A stretch of 64,000 bases of DNA from Beroe forskalii (GCA_011033025.1 WFMF01000179.1:248001-312000); one strand, 5' to 3'. Counted from the first letter of the stretch, positions 49,578-62,177 are shown. Made by a program: numbers and translations. Notes: generated from the sequence alone by a model not told the origin.

Positions 49578-50275
49578 TTCAATATTATATAATACATAAT
49601 ATGATGTGAGCGCGACATAGGGAACCAATAAATTAAATGGACTTCATCAGTGTATCATTGCTTTCATTATTACTTTTGGACAATAAATCATCTTTGATCT
49701 TCACATGAGCCATCTCATCTTTATCGAGGATGTCTGCAATTCTTTCCCAACTTTCTTTTTTCCCTACTTTTCCCGAATACCCTCTCCCTGGTCCCTACCC
49801 CTGGTTCCCACTTTGCAGACATTCTCTTCAGATGACTGGAATCTGAATGAGAATATGATATGCGATTGCTATTGGTAATGTTCAAGCGTAATTGATTCAA
49901 ATCAGTATGTAATATCACACATCTACTGTTATCTTATCGATGTGTAGTTCCTGACAATATTGAATTATTCAAATAATTGGTAATTGCTAATAATCATGAT
50001 GCAATGGATCTTATCAATTCATCAACCGGCAAACTGTGGTAATCGGTTAATTGTATCTTTGTGTGCAGTGTCATTTCTGTGCCATCTGGCCATAATTTTA
50101 CGTGGTATGACACCATTTGGCATTTAGCTTGATATTTTTGAATCCTGGCAATTTAAATGCATGCACAAGATTTCTGCGCCTAAGAGATTTCTTAGGAGGC
50201 CTGAACAAAATTCAATGACAATTTCTCAAGAATCTTTAGAAAATATTTTAGCACAGACAATTATAGACAATCATC

Positions 50276-50891
50276 GGGGGGGGGGGGGCAACCCCCATAA
50301 ACCCCCGGTGGATATCGAAAAAGGGCAAATGGGGGTTTAATTTTTGGGGGTTTATGGGGGTTTATGGGGGCTTAATTTAGTTAAATTTTGCTGTTTTATG
50401 ACTGATTTTGTTCACGATTTTGGCATTTTACGGAATGGTACCATTTTTTGTTGATGATTTTGGCCTTTTTTTTTGAAATGGTACCATTTTTTGTTGATGA
50501 ATTTCGGCCCTTTTCTGAAATGGTACCATTTTTTCAGCGATTTTCAAGCCTTTTTTGAAATGGTACCATTTTCTGTTGCGCATTTTCGAACCTTCCCTAA
50601 AATGGTACCATTTTCGGCCATTTTTTGAAATGGTACCATTTTTTGTTGACAATCTTAGACTCTTTTTTGAAATGGTACCATTTTTTGTTAGCGATTTTCA
50701 AGCCTTTTATGAAATGGTACCATTTTTTGTTGACGATTTTTGGCCCTATTTTGAAATGGTACCAATTTTCATTGAAGATTTTCGACCTTTTTCTGGAAAA
50801 TTAAACCCCCATAAACCCCCAAGTGGATATCGAAAAAGGCAAATGGGGGTTAAATTTTTGGGGGTTTATGGGGGTTGGCCCCCCCCCCCCC
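50276..50891. mobile_element. 616-bp non-autonomous element with target duplication and KpnI-palindrome array
   Basis: It starts with 13 G (50276-50288) and ends with 13 C (50879-50891). Just inside, CAACCCCCATAAACCCCC is mirrored by GGGGGTTTATGGGGGTTGG. AATCATC flanks both sides (50269-50275 and 50892-50898), a 7- to 8-bp target duplication of hAT-like length. No transposase is inside. The ends also carry the direct motif GTGGATATCGAAAAAGG twice. Confidence 0.85.
50430..50775. repeat. 41-bp tandem array of palindromes AAATGGTACCATTT
   Basis: Nine copies with GGTACC spaced mostly 40-43 bp (one 29). Spacers resemble TTTGTTGATGATTTTGGCCTTT. Short translations over it are not genes. Confidence 0.9.
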
Positions 50892-50950
50892 AATCATCTA
50901 AGACCTCATCTTATACCCCACACCCCCAAATTAACCTGTCTTTGATTAGG

Positions 50951-52184
50951 ATGCTGTCCAGGACGTGCATGCTGGCTCGACAGAGCTCCAAACTGCCCAT
51001 CTTCTCTGCAAGCAACAGATTCTCATCGGGTTAGTAAAAAAGTTGAAGGTTTCCGCTTCCTCTATTACAAAAAACCGGTAATTAACCTCGAACCATCCCC
51101 GGCGCCCTTATTAATAGCTTTATCACTTAATCCCAATATCCCACCCCTAATTTAACGGCATTTTACATCAGATGTAGCAGTGAAGGAAAGTAAGGGTCCT
51201 CTGACCCCTGGACAGACTGGGGCCACTGTCCTAGGCAGTGGACTACTCCTTACTGCAATCAGCAAGGAAATGGTGGTGCTCGATGCGGATGTGAGTACAT
51301 AGTTATTCTGTACATTGTACAAAATAGTTATTATGTACATAATTCATTATAAAGTTATTCTGTACACATTGTACATAGTTATAGGTACATACTATGATAC
51401 ATTATACCTGGACCTTTCAAAAGTAGTTTTCTTCCTGGTCTCACCGTATGAATTTGGATTTTGGTAATGTATTATTTGATCAAAAATCACAATAGTCCCC
51501 ACAGTCGACAATTTAGAAGGTTCCGGGTTCGATATCTTAAACTCTCCTTAAACTGATTTGGAAATCGGATTCGAACAAGAATCCGGCAATCAATCAAAAG
51601 TGATGAATACCTCACGAATCTCGTGAAAGGAGAAAGCATAAATACATAATTAAGTATTTACTATTAACCTTATTTTACAGATCCTCGCTGGAACTTTCCT
51701 TTTCGGATGCACGTACGCCATCGGGAAGAAAGTGGGTCCACTGGTAACCGAGTCTCTGGACAAATACACATCCAACATAGAAACAACAATGAGCGAAGGT
51801 AATTGGAAATTTTCTAATAATATAATATGATATTGTCGAATAGTGTTTGCTTTTACTTTTGAGAGATAGCATTTAGTTGTTTTCTCGTGTTTCCTGAAAC
51901 ACCGACCGAAGTTTGATCATGCCGGCCCATTTTTCATGCCACTTTGATAATAACACATTAATGTCATCCAGTTCTACAGTAATAACCTCCGTGTAGGTAA
52001 GAACATGCAGATCCAAGCCTACGAAGCTGCTATTGAAGAGGAGAAGGCAGCTGCAGAAAGTCTGAAGATTGCTAGCGATATCTTCGACATTAAGCGGGAA
52101 CTGGTCCAAATAGAGCTGGAGGCGGAGTACAGGCGCAGGGTTAAACAAGTCCACACGGAGGTCAAGAAGCGGCTAGACTACCAG
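50951..52184 (+). CDS. ATP5PB: Mitochondrial ATP synthase subunit b, first four exons
   Basis: Exons 50951-51029, 51172-51290, 51681-51798 and 51997-52184 join in phase (168 codons). The start is a basic/Ser-rich presequence (M-L-S-R-T-C-M-L-A-R-Q-S-S-K-L-P). The V-L-G-S-G-L-L-L-T-A-I-S-K-E block matches the membrane hairpin of animal subunit b. Next come K-K-V-G-P-L-V and a long helix with R-V-K-Q-V-H-T-E-V-K-K-R-L-D-Y. This subunit forms the peripheral stalk of complex V in the mitochondrial inner membrane. Animal proteins have roughly 60-70 more residues after L-D-Y; I could not find them downstream, where the donor is followed by repeats. The gene is probably intact with a very long last intron, but truncation is possible. 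Confidence 0.88.
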
Positions 52185-52559
52185 GTGAGTACGGGGGAGA
52201 TACCTTTGTGGTAAACATTATGATGCGTCTTGATTATGACGAATAAAATTATGATCGGATTAATTATCAAATAATTTTTGGAAATTTTTGGGGCTTATTT
52301 TTTGTTAGATTTGAGCTGAGCCATCTATCGATATGCATAATTATTACGCATCATAAGTTTTATCTCTATGCTATAAAAAAATATGCAGGGACCTGGGGTA
52401 GAAGGGAAGAGACCTTTTCCAAGTAAATCTGTAGATCTAGCGATGTTTCGATCTCTGAATTCTTAACTTCTTAATAAAGGCACCATAGGGGTCTAGGGGT
52501 TGTTCGTTGTTGAAGCTTCTGGGAATTCAGAAACGTTGCTTTGATAAATGTGAATGGTG

Positions 52560-52752
52560 AAGGGCGGAAAATAATTACAGGGGATTGGGTGGGTGGTAAC
52601 AATGAGGGAGAATTGGTTGGATGAGGGAATGATGCGGGATTGGGTGGGTGGGGGAATGAGGGGGATTGGATGGGTGGAAAAATGAGGGAGAATTGGTTGG
52701 ATAGGGGGAATGAGGGGGACTGGGTTGGTGGGAAGAATGAGGGGATTTGGTG
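52560..52752 (+). repeat. G-rich degenerate minisatellite beside the 24-bp array
   Basis: Units like GGGATTGGGTGGGTGGGGGAATGAG, 26-45 bp, repeat four or five times immediately before the 24-bp array. Confidence 0.7.
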
Positions 52753-52754
52753 GG

Positions 52755-55700
52755 TGCCTGCTTCTCTGACACCAGTGTCAGCTGCTACCCTGACATCAGT
52801 GTCCACTGCTGCCCAGACACCAGTGTTAGCTGCTTCTCTGACAGCATTGTCAGCTGCTACCCTGACACCAATGCCAGCTGTTTCCCTGACAGCAGTGTCA
52901 GCTGCTTCCCTGACACCAGTATCAGCTGCTTCCTTGACAGCAGTGTCAGCTGCTTCCCTGGCACCAGTGTCAGCTGCTTCCTTGACAGCAGTGTCAGCTG
53001 GTTCCCTGACACCAGTATCAGCTGCTTCCTTGACAGCAGTGTCAGCTGGTTCCCTAACCAATGTCAGCTGCTACCCTGCCACCGGTGTCAGCTGCTTCCC
53101 TGAAACCAGTGTCAGCTGCTTCCCTGAAACCAGTGTCAGCTGCTTCCCTGACAGCAGTGTCAGCTGCTTCCTGACACCAGTGTCAGCTGCTTCCCTGACA
53201 CCAGTGTCAGCTGCTTCCCTGACACCAGTGTCAGCTGCTTCCCTGACAGCAGTGTCAGCTGCTACCCTGACACCAGATTCAGCTGCTTCCTTGACAGCGG
53301 TGTCAGCTGCTACCCTGACACCAGTGTCCAATGTTTCCCTGACATCGGTGTCAGTTGGTTCCTTGACAGCAGTGTCAGCTTCTTCCCTGACAGCAGTGTC
53401 AGCTGGTTCCCTGACACCAGTGTCAGCTGCTACCCTGACACCAGTGTCAGCTGCTTCCCTGACACCAGTGTTCGCTGCTTCCTTGACACCAGTGTCAGCT
53501 GCTACCCTGACACCAGTTTCAGCTATTTTCCTGACATCAGTATCAACTGCTTCCCTGACACCAGTGTCAGCTGCTTCTCTGACACCAGTGTCAGCTGCTT
53601 CCTTGACACCAGTGTCAGCTACTTCCTTGACACCAGTGTCAGCTGCTACCCTGACACCGATGTCAGCTGCTTCCTTGACACCAGTGTCAGCTGCATGCCT
53701 GACACCAGTGTCAGCTGCTTCCCTGACACCAGTGTCAGCTTCATCCCTGGCACCGGTGTCAGCTGCTTTCACTGACACCAGTGTCAGCTGCTTTCTTGAC
53801 ACCAGTCTCAGCTGCTTCACTGACACCAATGTCATTCGCTTTCCTGACACCAGTGTCAGCTTTTTCCCTGACAGCAATGTCAGATGCTTCCCTGGCACCA
53901 GTGTCAGCTATTTCCCTGACACCAGTGTCAGCTGCTTCCTTGACAGCGGTGTCAGCTGCTTCCCTGACAGCAGTGTCAGCTGCTTCCCTGACAGCTGTGT
54001 CCACTGCTTCCCTTACACCAGTGTCAAATTCTTCCTTGAAAGCAGTGTCAGCTGGTTCCCTGACCGCAGTGTCACTGTCAGCTGCTACCCTTACACCAGT
54101 GTCAGCTATTTTCCTGACACCAGTGTCAACTGTTTCCCTGACACCAGTGTCAGCTGCTTCTCTGACACCAGTGTCAGCTATTTCCCTGACACCAGTGTCA
54201 GCTGCTTCCTTGACAGCGGTGTCAGCTGCTACCCTGACACCAGTGTCCACTGCTTCCCTGACATCGGTGTCAGCTGCTTCCGTGACACCAGTGTCAGCTG
54301 CTTCTCTGACACCAGTGTCCACTGCTTCCCTGACATCGGTGTCAGCTGGTTCCTTGACAGCAGTGTCAGCTGGTTCCCTGACAGCAGTATCAGCTGCTTC
54401 CTTGACAGCAGTGTCAGCTGCTACCCTGACACCAGTGTCCACTGCTTCCCTGACATCGGTGTCAGCTGGTTCCTTGATAGCAGTGCCAGCTTCTACCCTG
54501 ACACCAGTGTCAGCTGGTTCCCTGACAGCAGTGTCAGTTTGTTCCCTGACAGCAGTGTAAGGTGCTACCCTGACACCAATGTCAGCTATTTCCCTGACAA
54601 CAGTGTCAGCTGCTTCCTTGACAGCGGTGTCAGCTATTTCCCTGACACCAGTGTCAGCTGCTACCCTGACACCAGTGTCAGCTGCTCCCCTGACACCAGT
54701 GTCAGCTGCTACCCTGACACCAGTGTCAGCTGCTCCCCTGACACCAGTGTCAGCTGCTTAACTGATTGCAGTGTCAGCTGCTTTACTGATTGCAGTGTCA
54801 GCTGCTACCCTGACACCAGTGTCAGCTGCTACCCTGAGTCCTGACACCAGTGTCAGCTGCTACCCTGAGTCCTGACACCAGTGTCAGCTGCTACCCTGAC
54901 ACCGGTGTCAGCTGCTTCCCTGACAGCAGTGTCAGCTGCTTCCCTGACAGCAGTTTCAACTGCTACCCTGACAGCAGTGTCAGCTGCTTCCCTGGCAGCA
55001 CTGTCAGCTGCTTCTTTGACAGCAGTGTCAGCTGCATCCCTGAAAGCAGTGTCAGCTGCTACCCTGACACCAGTCTCAGCTGCTTCCCTGACACCAGTGT
55101 CAGCTGATTCCCTGACACCGGTGTCAGCTGCTTCCCTGACAGCAGTGTCAGCTGCTTCCCTGACAGCAGTGTCAGCTGCTACCCTGACACTAGTTTCAGC
55201 TGCTTCCCTGACACCAGTGTCAACTGCTACCCTGACACCGGTGTCAGCTGCTTCCTTGACAGCAGTGTCAGCTGCTTCCCTGACAGCAGTGTCAGCTGCT
55301 TCCCTGACAGCAGTGTCAGCTGCTTGTCTGGCAGCAGTGTCAGCTGTTTCCTTGACACCAGTGTCAGCTGTTTCCTTGACACCAGTGCAACTGCTACCCT
55401 GACACCGGTGTCTGCTGCTTCCTTGACACCAGTTTCAGCTGCTTCCTTGACACCAGTGTCAGCTGCTTCCTCAACACCAGTGTCAGCTGCTTCCCTGACA
55501 CTAGTGTCAGCTGCTTCCTTGACACCAGTGTCAGCTGCTTCCCTGACACTAGTGTCAGCTGCTTCCTTGACACCAGTGTCAGCTGCTACCCTGACACCGG
55601 TGTCAGCTGCTTCCTTGACAGCAGTGTCAGCTGCTTTCCTGACACCGGTGTCAGCTGCTTCTTTGACACCAGTGTCAGCTGCTACCCTGACACTAGTGTC

Positions 55701-56728
55701 AGCTGCTTCCTTGACACCATTGTCAGCTGCTACCCTGACACCGGTGCCAGCTTCTTCCCTGACACCGGTGTCAGCTGCGTCCCTGACACCAGTGTCAGCT
55801 GCTTCCCTGACACCGGTGTCAGCTGCTTCCTTGACACCAGTGTCAGCTGCTTCCCTGACAGCAGTGTCAGCTGCTTCCCTGACAGCAATGTCAGCTGCTT
55901 CTTTGACACCAGTGTCAGCTGCTACCCTGACACCGGTGTCAGCTGCTTCCTTGACAGCAGTGTCAGCTGCTTCCCTGACACCGGTGTCAGCTGCTTCTTT
56001 GACACCAGTGTCAGCTGCTACCCTGACACTAGTGTCAGCTGCTTCCTTGACACCATTGTCAGCTGCTACCCTGACACCGGTGCCAGCTTCTTCCCTGACA
56101 CCGGTGTCAGCTGCGTCCCTGACACAAGTTTCAGCTGTTTCCCTGACACCAGTGTCAGCTGCTTCCTTGACACCAGTGTCAGCTGCTACCCTGACACCAG
56201 TGTCAATTGCTTCCTTGACAGCAGTGTCAGCTACCACCCTGACACTAGTGTCAGCTGCTTTACTGACAGCAGTGTCAGCTGCTTCCTTGACACCAGTGTC
56301 AGCTGCTACCCTGACAGCAGTGTCAGCTGCTACCCTGAGTCCTGACACCAGTGTCAGCTGCTACCCTGACACCGGTGTAAGCTGCTTCCCTGACAGCAGT
56401 GTCAGCTGCTTCTTTGACAGCAGTGTCAGCTGCATCCCTGAAAGCAGTGTCAGCTGCTACCCTGACACCAGTGTCAGCTGCTTCCCTGACACCAGTGTCA
56501 GCTGCTTCCCTGACACCGGTGTCAGCTGCTTCCCTGACAGCAGTGTCAGCTGCTTCCCTGACACTAGTTTCAGCTGCTTCCCTGACACCAGTGTCAACTG
56601 CTACCCTGACACCGGTGTCAGCTGCTTCCTGACAGCTGCTTCCCTGACAGCAGTGTCAGCTGCTTCCCTGACAGCAGTGTCAGCTGCTTGTCTGGCAGCA
56701 GTGACAGCTGTTTCCTTGACACCAGTGT
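52755..56728 (+). repeat. 4-kb, 24-bp minisatellite, about 165 copies
   Basis: Unit TCAGCTGCTTCCCTGACACCAGTG with frequent variants (TACC for TTCC, GCAG for CCAG, CCGG for CCAG). Each has an E-box/PvuII site CAGCTG and the near-palindrome TGACAC-CA-GTGTCA. As 24 is a multiple of three and the unit lacks stops, long open frames appear on both strands (8-residue repeats SAASLTPV, SCFPDTSV, ADTGVREA). No coding gene is inferred. Confidence 0.95.
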
Positions 56729-56730
56729 TA

Positions 56731-59384
56731 GGGGTGGGACTATTTTGCCGACTTTTCGGTATCAATTTCCTACCAACTTTTTTGACATCATTGATGACAA
56801 AGAGGATCTCTGGTACCAATTTTAGGTCCCCAGACCTCTAAACATAATTTCCCCTCACTTTTCGGGTGCGTATGGGTAAAAATGGCTATTTTTGGAGGTT
56901 TTTCAAGCCTGTAATGGTCATTTCTTCAGAAAATGGGCTCAAATTCACAGCATGCATGTAAAACAATGATATCATTCGAATAAAAAGGTCTTATTAAAAA
57001 TATTGAAATTTCTAGATTTTATAGCAATAATAAGGCCAAATATCACCCGGCCAAATTTAGCACATGGCTGTATCTCGAGACAGGAAGGTCGTAGAGACAA
57101 GGATCAAAAGTATTTTGGGGTGAATCCTACCATTAGTGGGGGTAGAGTACCTCAGAATGTCTCTAGGACGCTTCCTTCCTCGACTTTCTTTAATAAGGCC
57201 AAATATTGCCCGTAGAGTCAAATTTAGCCCACAGAGCTGTATCTCGAGACAGAAAGGTCATAGAGGCAAGAGGTTAAAATTATTTCGGGGTAGAATCCTA
57301 CCATTAGTGGGGGTAGAACACCTCAGAGCGTCTCTGGGACGCTTCCTTACCAGAAATTCCTTTAATTTTGCCATCTGAGCCCCTATGTATTCAGTGTTTG
57401 CAATAAAATTTTGCCACCACCATAAGAAACCTCCACAGCCTCATTGACACTATCTTAACTTCAGAATATGTTTCAGTTCGACAAAGAACATGCAAGTTGT
57501 AGTCATTTTTGCTTTTTTCGTTCCAGCTGACAGGTTTAAATGATCAGTAAACTGACATTAAGTATATTCATAATAGTGATATTTTTGCGTTTCTGTAAAC
57601 CGTGAGTTTCAGGCCGTCAGATACATTACCAGAATAAAATGTGATATGTTTCCGCTGCATAGCTGCTTTCACAGTAGATTTCTAGTGTACATGGTGTTAT
57701 TGTAAGTTATGGGCTATATAGGTAATGTCGGTTCTAATATGGAATGTTTGCAATTGTTTGAACAGGCCTCTCCTTCACCAATAGGATATCCAAAATCTAG
57801 AATCACTAGCAATTGATATCTTATCCTACACAGTAAGCCACCGCTCATTTTCACTGAATTAAGAAGTAATTTACATCAGTAATGGAGCCTGTTTTATTAG
57901 AGGCTGTAAATAAGGAATCTGGCACTGATGTTGTTGGCGAATCCAAGAGAACAGTAGACAACTGATGACGGAAATTCCTGAAACCAGTAGGTCTCGACCA
58001 GGCTGCGGATTCTTTGCAGTGGGTGAATTTTTTACTGTACCTACTCTTCGATAATAACCATATTTCCTCAGTTGCTGGAATGATAGAAAATACAATAGAT
58101 GTGGCATCTTATTTCCAGGTTGATTGCATTACTCTGCTAAAATTGCCAGCTATGACACATTGGATCTTTTCCTCTTTGGAAGATATACACCAAGTTATGG
58201 GTTCAAGTCCACGAAAAAATCTTGCTATATTATATAGCATCACTAGAACTTACAACTTGTATATAATATAGTAATATACCTATAAAACTTTTTAATACGT
58301 CGGTAATCACTAATCAGAAACGTGGCCAGTACCTATAGACCTAAGTATCTCCCTTAAACACATAAAATTACAGTTTAGGAATACCAAATTCCATTTTAAA
58401 ATTTGAAATTTCGATGAAACTGAGCTTCATCGACAGTGTTTTGAATTAAACTTGGTTATTTAGTTTTGAAAATGAATGTTCCTTCGGCCATAAGTTGAAT
58501 CAAGTGTTACTTCAATCGCAACATAAAAAATTAATTATATATATATTGCCTAAAAATGAATGCCATTGCTTTACTTAATTGTTGAAAAAATGTTTAAAGC
58601 CTTGATATGCATGTTCTTTGTCGAACTGAAACGTATTCTGAGGTTAAGATAGTGTCAATGAGGCTGCGGGAGGTTTCTTATGGTGGTGGCAAAATTTTAT
58701 TGCAAACACTGAATACATAGGGGCTCAGATGGCAAAATTAAAGGGAATTTCAGGGAAGGAAGCGTCCCAGAGACGTTCTGAGGTGTTCTACCCCCACTAA
58801 TGGTAGGATTCTACCCCGAAATAATTTTAACCTCTTGCCTCTATGACCTTTCTGTCTCGAGATACAGCTCTCTGGGCTAAATTTGGCTACGGGCAATATT
58901 TGGCCTTATTAAAAGGAAAGTCGAGGAAGGAAGCGTCCTAGAGACATTCTGTGGTGCTCTACCCCCACTAATGGTAGGATTCTACCCCAAAATACTTTTA
59001 ATCCCTTGTCTCTACGACCTTCCTGTCTCGAGATACAGCCATGTGCTAAATTTGGCTACGCGGGTGATATTTGGCCTTATTATTGCTATAAAATCTAGAA
59101 ATTTCAATATTTTTTAATGGGACCTTTTTTATTCGAACGATATCATTGTTTTACATAAATGCTGTGAATTTGAGCCCATTTTCTGAAGAAATGACCATTA
59201 CAGGCTTGAAAACCTCCAAAATAGCCATTTTTACCCATACGCACCCGAAAAGTGAGGGAAATTATGTTTAGAGGGTCTGGGGACCTAAAATTGGTACCAG
59301 AGATCCTCTTTGTCATCAATGATGTCAAAAAGTTGGTAAATTGATTCCAAAAGTCGATTTCAAAGTTGTCAAATGGTCCCACCC
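56731..59384. mobile_element. 2.65-kb foldback element with about 770-bp inverted arms
   Basis: Left arm 56731-57494 and right arm 58608-59384 are inverted copies (e.g. AATGGTCATTTCTTCAG against CTGAAGAAATGACCATT). Ends GGG(G)TGGGAC and GTCCCACCC are flanked by TA, fitting a TA target duplication. Each arm holds an internal tandem of about 160 bp (GTATCTCGAGACAG...GACGCTTCCTT). The 1.1-kb centre has no recognisable transposase; an open frame at 58,014-58,271 is unassigned. Confidence 0.85.
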
Positions 59385-59386
59385 TA

Positions 59387-60111
59387 ATGTAAGAGTTTTT
59401 GGGTGATTTAGTGATGATGTGATTCGTTGACGTAATCACAAAATCTTGTCGTTTTGTTTTGCTGTGGCATATCATAAAAACTCAACCAAGTGAGCAGTCT
59501 CTAAAATATCTAAATAACTATATCTAATTACCTGCTGCAAAATCAATTAGGTACTGTTTCTGTTATTTTGTTGCATGAGTTTTTATGTGTGACTTGTTTG
59601 CGTCTGTGTTAACAACAGCTCCATGGTTGAGAGTCTCATTCACCTTGATTGTTTATTATTTTGTTGTTTGAACACTATCCTCCACTATCCAAGCATGATC
59701 ATCAGTTACAGATTAAAAATTACAGATTTCCTCAACCAAAGCAAGAATTAGCTGAAGATCTAATAGGAGTTGCCAATACAAACTGGAAGAGGTTCCACAT
59801 GGTTGAGATATTATTCAAGATAGCATCCTTGCTCGCACAAATTGTATTGAACATTGATTAACATATTGAGGCTAGCTTGGAGTCTTCATCCATTTATGAA
59901 CACACGTGATATAACAATGGCAGGCTCTCAATACTCGATTAATCTTCACTCGTAAGTGTTCATCAGGACTCCATGAATGTGGATTCTGCTGGAATCAAGA
60001 CAATCTGCTTCTCTCACCTGAAGAGAATTACGTTAAAATGGGTGGAGTAAAGCCAAGGCATTTTCAGTTAGCTAACCGGTAAGGTAACCAATGTATGATA
60101 GAACTGGCAAC
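59387..60111. other. Unassigned sequence between mobile elements
   Basis: One open frame (59,649-59,861, K-Q-E-L-A-E-D-L-I-G-V-A-N-T-N-W-K-R) is unlike ATP synthase b or any family I know. Nothing else is supported. Confidence 0.4.
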
Positions 60112-60114
60112 TTA

Positions 60115-60492
60115 GGGGCCATCCATAAAGGACGTCCGCAAAATTTTGGCTATTTTAGACCCCGCCCTCCCCCTTGTCCGCAAACGTCCGCAACCTGAAA
60201 ATCCCCCCCCTCCGGACGTCCGCATTTCCATTAAAAATCCTTTGTGTCATCATTTCTATGCACGTTTTCTCAATTATGGTGACGAAATCAACTTTATCGT
60301 TTGAATCATTGTCGAAAATCTAAGTCAAAAATCTAAAAAATCGACTATTTTCTAGTGAAAAACTATTCAAATCGACCGAAATTTCCAAAAAATTTGGACG
60401 TCCGCATTCGGCCAAACACCCTCCTCCCCCCTACGTCCGCATTGGCCAGACTCCCCCCCCCCTTTTTGCCGACGTCCTTTATGGATGGCCCC
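60115..60492 (+). mobile_element. PIF/Harbinger-like MITE, copy 1
   Basis: Terminal repeats GGGGCCATCCATAAAGGACGTC and its inverse, with TTA on both sides (60112-60114, 60493-60495). It is rich in internal CGGACGTCCGC-type motifs. No coding capacity. Assignment to PIF/Harbinger rests only on the TTA duplication and GGG-start ends. Confidence 0.8.
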
Positions 60493-60495
60493 TTA

Positions 60496-61851
60496 TCAGC
60501 TTTAGTATAAAGCATTGGTCGGTAAATGACCACAGGACTCAAATCTATTAAGGATATGATATATTTTAACATTGGCAGCTAGTTGAATAAATTGCTGTCA
60601 AGGCTGACGTGTCGATGGCAAAAATGCAATTTTTGGCTAGATATGATTGAGGGTCCACCCCTGACCCCTTATAATTTGGAAAACACGGATGAGATATTAG
60701 TTGGCCAACATTTGATGGTGATCTTGAGACCACAGGTCTAACATTGCCCATAATGACGTCCAAAAATCGAAATTTTACTGGAAGAAGATAAATCTTATCT
60801 TTTCAGTGTATATTTTTTTGTCAAAATTGGATGAAAAATGACGAAACAATGGCCATGCGAAGCGCGCGTCAAAGTGGCACTGGCCTATTTCAGGTCACAT
60901 TTTTGGAGATATGGGCTTCAAACTTGTTTTACCCATAGTTAAGGTCAAAATTGATGGGCCAACCAATTTATAAGTGAATTGGACCTTTATTCTAAAACTT
61001 GGCCATTTTTCAATATGTTATTTTCAGAATCGCCTTGAAACTAAATTTCGCACTTATGTTTTTGACTGATATTTTGAGTTATGTCCCCAAACATTTTTTG
61101 GCCATCGGAGCAAAAATCCCTTTTTCATGATCTGCTCGTCCGACGAATCGAATACAATCAAAAGCTAAGGCCTAAGCCTGGCGAGCTTAGTGGATGTCCT
61201 TGCTGAACGGCATGTTAAACAAGAAACTGAAGCTGAGAGGTTCCGTTCAGTCCGAGCAACTATTGGGTCAAATGTTGGTATACCTACAAAGTGTGTTTCT
61301 CAACACAACCCTAGATCTATCTTCATCAGGTGAAGTTTCGTTTCTTGGACGCCATTTTTGCTCCGAGGCCTCACATGGGCAATGTTAGACCTATGAACTC
61401 AAGACCATCCTGGTCATATCTAAATTTCGTGTTTCCAAAATATGAGAAATGAACCCGCCCCCCCCCCTTCCTCCTAAAACAAAAGGCTCTCTCACCTTTT
61501 CGGAGAAAGAGATTTGCGTTTCTTCGAGTCGGATAGACGTCCTATGATGTTTTCAACCTGGCCCATTCTTCGAATCTTCACCGATATTTGGTACGGGGTC
61601 AAACCTGAAGAATGATCGATAATGATATTGGTAGCAAAATATTCAATTCTAATAAAATTCTAATAAAATCTAAACTATTAGCAGATCATTGTGTCTCAAT
61701 TTGATCAACTTCTTTAGGAAGCCACTTTAGTAGGCATCTTTGAAACACAACGACACACAAAACCGTTCAATTCTAAGATTCACAAGATATTTTCTTCAAA
61801 TTTTAAAATGGCGTTAATAAAACAACACGCCTAATTTGCAAGAGTCAATTA
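60496..61851. other. Sequence without a gene; dispersed repeat copy 2 inside
   Basis: No supported gene. About 61,188-61,325 (+) is the second copy of the dispersed repeat seen at 45,286-45,485 (-). The remainder, e.g. near 60,730-61,140, has no feature I can name. Confidence 0.5.
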
Positions 61852-62177
61852 GGGGCCATCCATAAAGGACGTCCGCAATGAGGGGGGAGGGGGGAGTCTG
61901 GCCAATACAGACGTTTGCGGACGAAGGGGGGAGGGGGTGTTTGGCCAAATGCAGACGTCCGCAATTCATGGAAATTTTGGACGATTTGACGGCTATTTCA
62001 CTAGAAAATCATGAAATTTCGGGCCCAAAATGATAAACCCAAAAAATTATCAGGAAAAATGCGGACGTCCGGGGGGGGGGGAGGGAGGGGTTTCGGGATT
62101 ACGGACGTTTGCGGACAAGGGGGGAGGGAGGGTCTAAAATGGCCAAAATTTTGCGGACGTCCTTTATGGATGGCCCC
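61852..62177 (-). mobile_element. PIF/Harbinger-like MITE, copy 2 (opposite orientation)
   Basis: Same terminal repeats and TTA duplication (61849-61851, 62178-62180). Internally it aligns to copy 1 only in reverse complement (shared CCGCAAAATTTTGGC and CCTTGTCCGCAAACGTCCG blocks). Confidence 0.8.

Noticed and set aside
50428..51034. Open frames rich in FEMVPFF / KWYHF over the KpnI palindrome array
   Set aside because: They translate a tandem repeat inside a transposable element and run on into the ATP synthase b presequence in another context.
52755..56728. CRISPR array
   Set aside because: The repeats are contiguous with no unique spacers, and the genome is animal.
52640..56841. Very long open frames of 8-residue repeats on both strands
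   Set aside because: They follow from a stop-free 24-bp repeat. Frames coexist on both strands, switch frame inside, and lack splice or poly(A) context.
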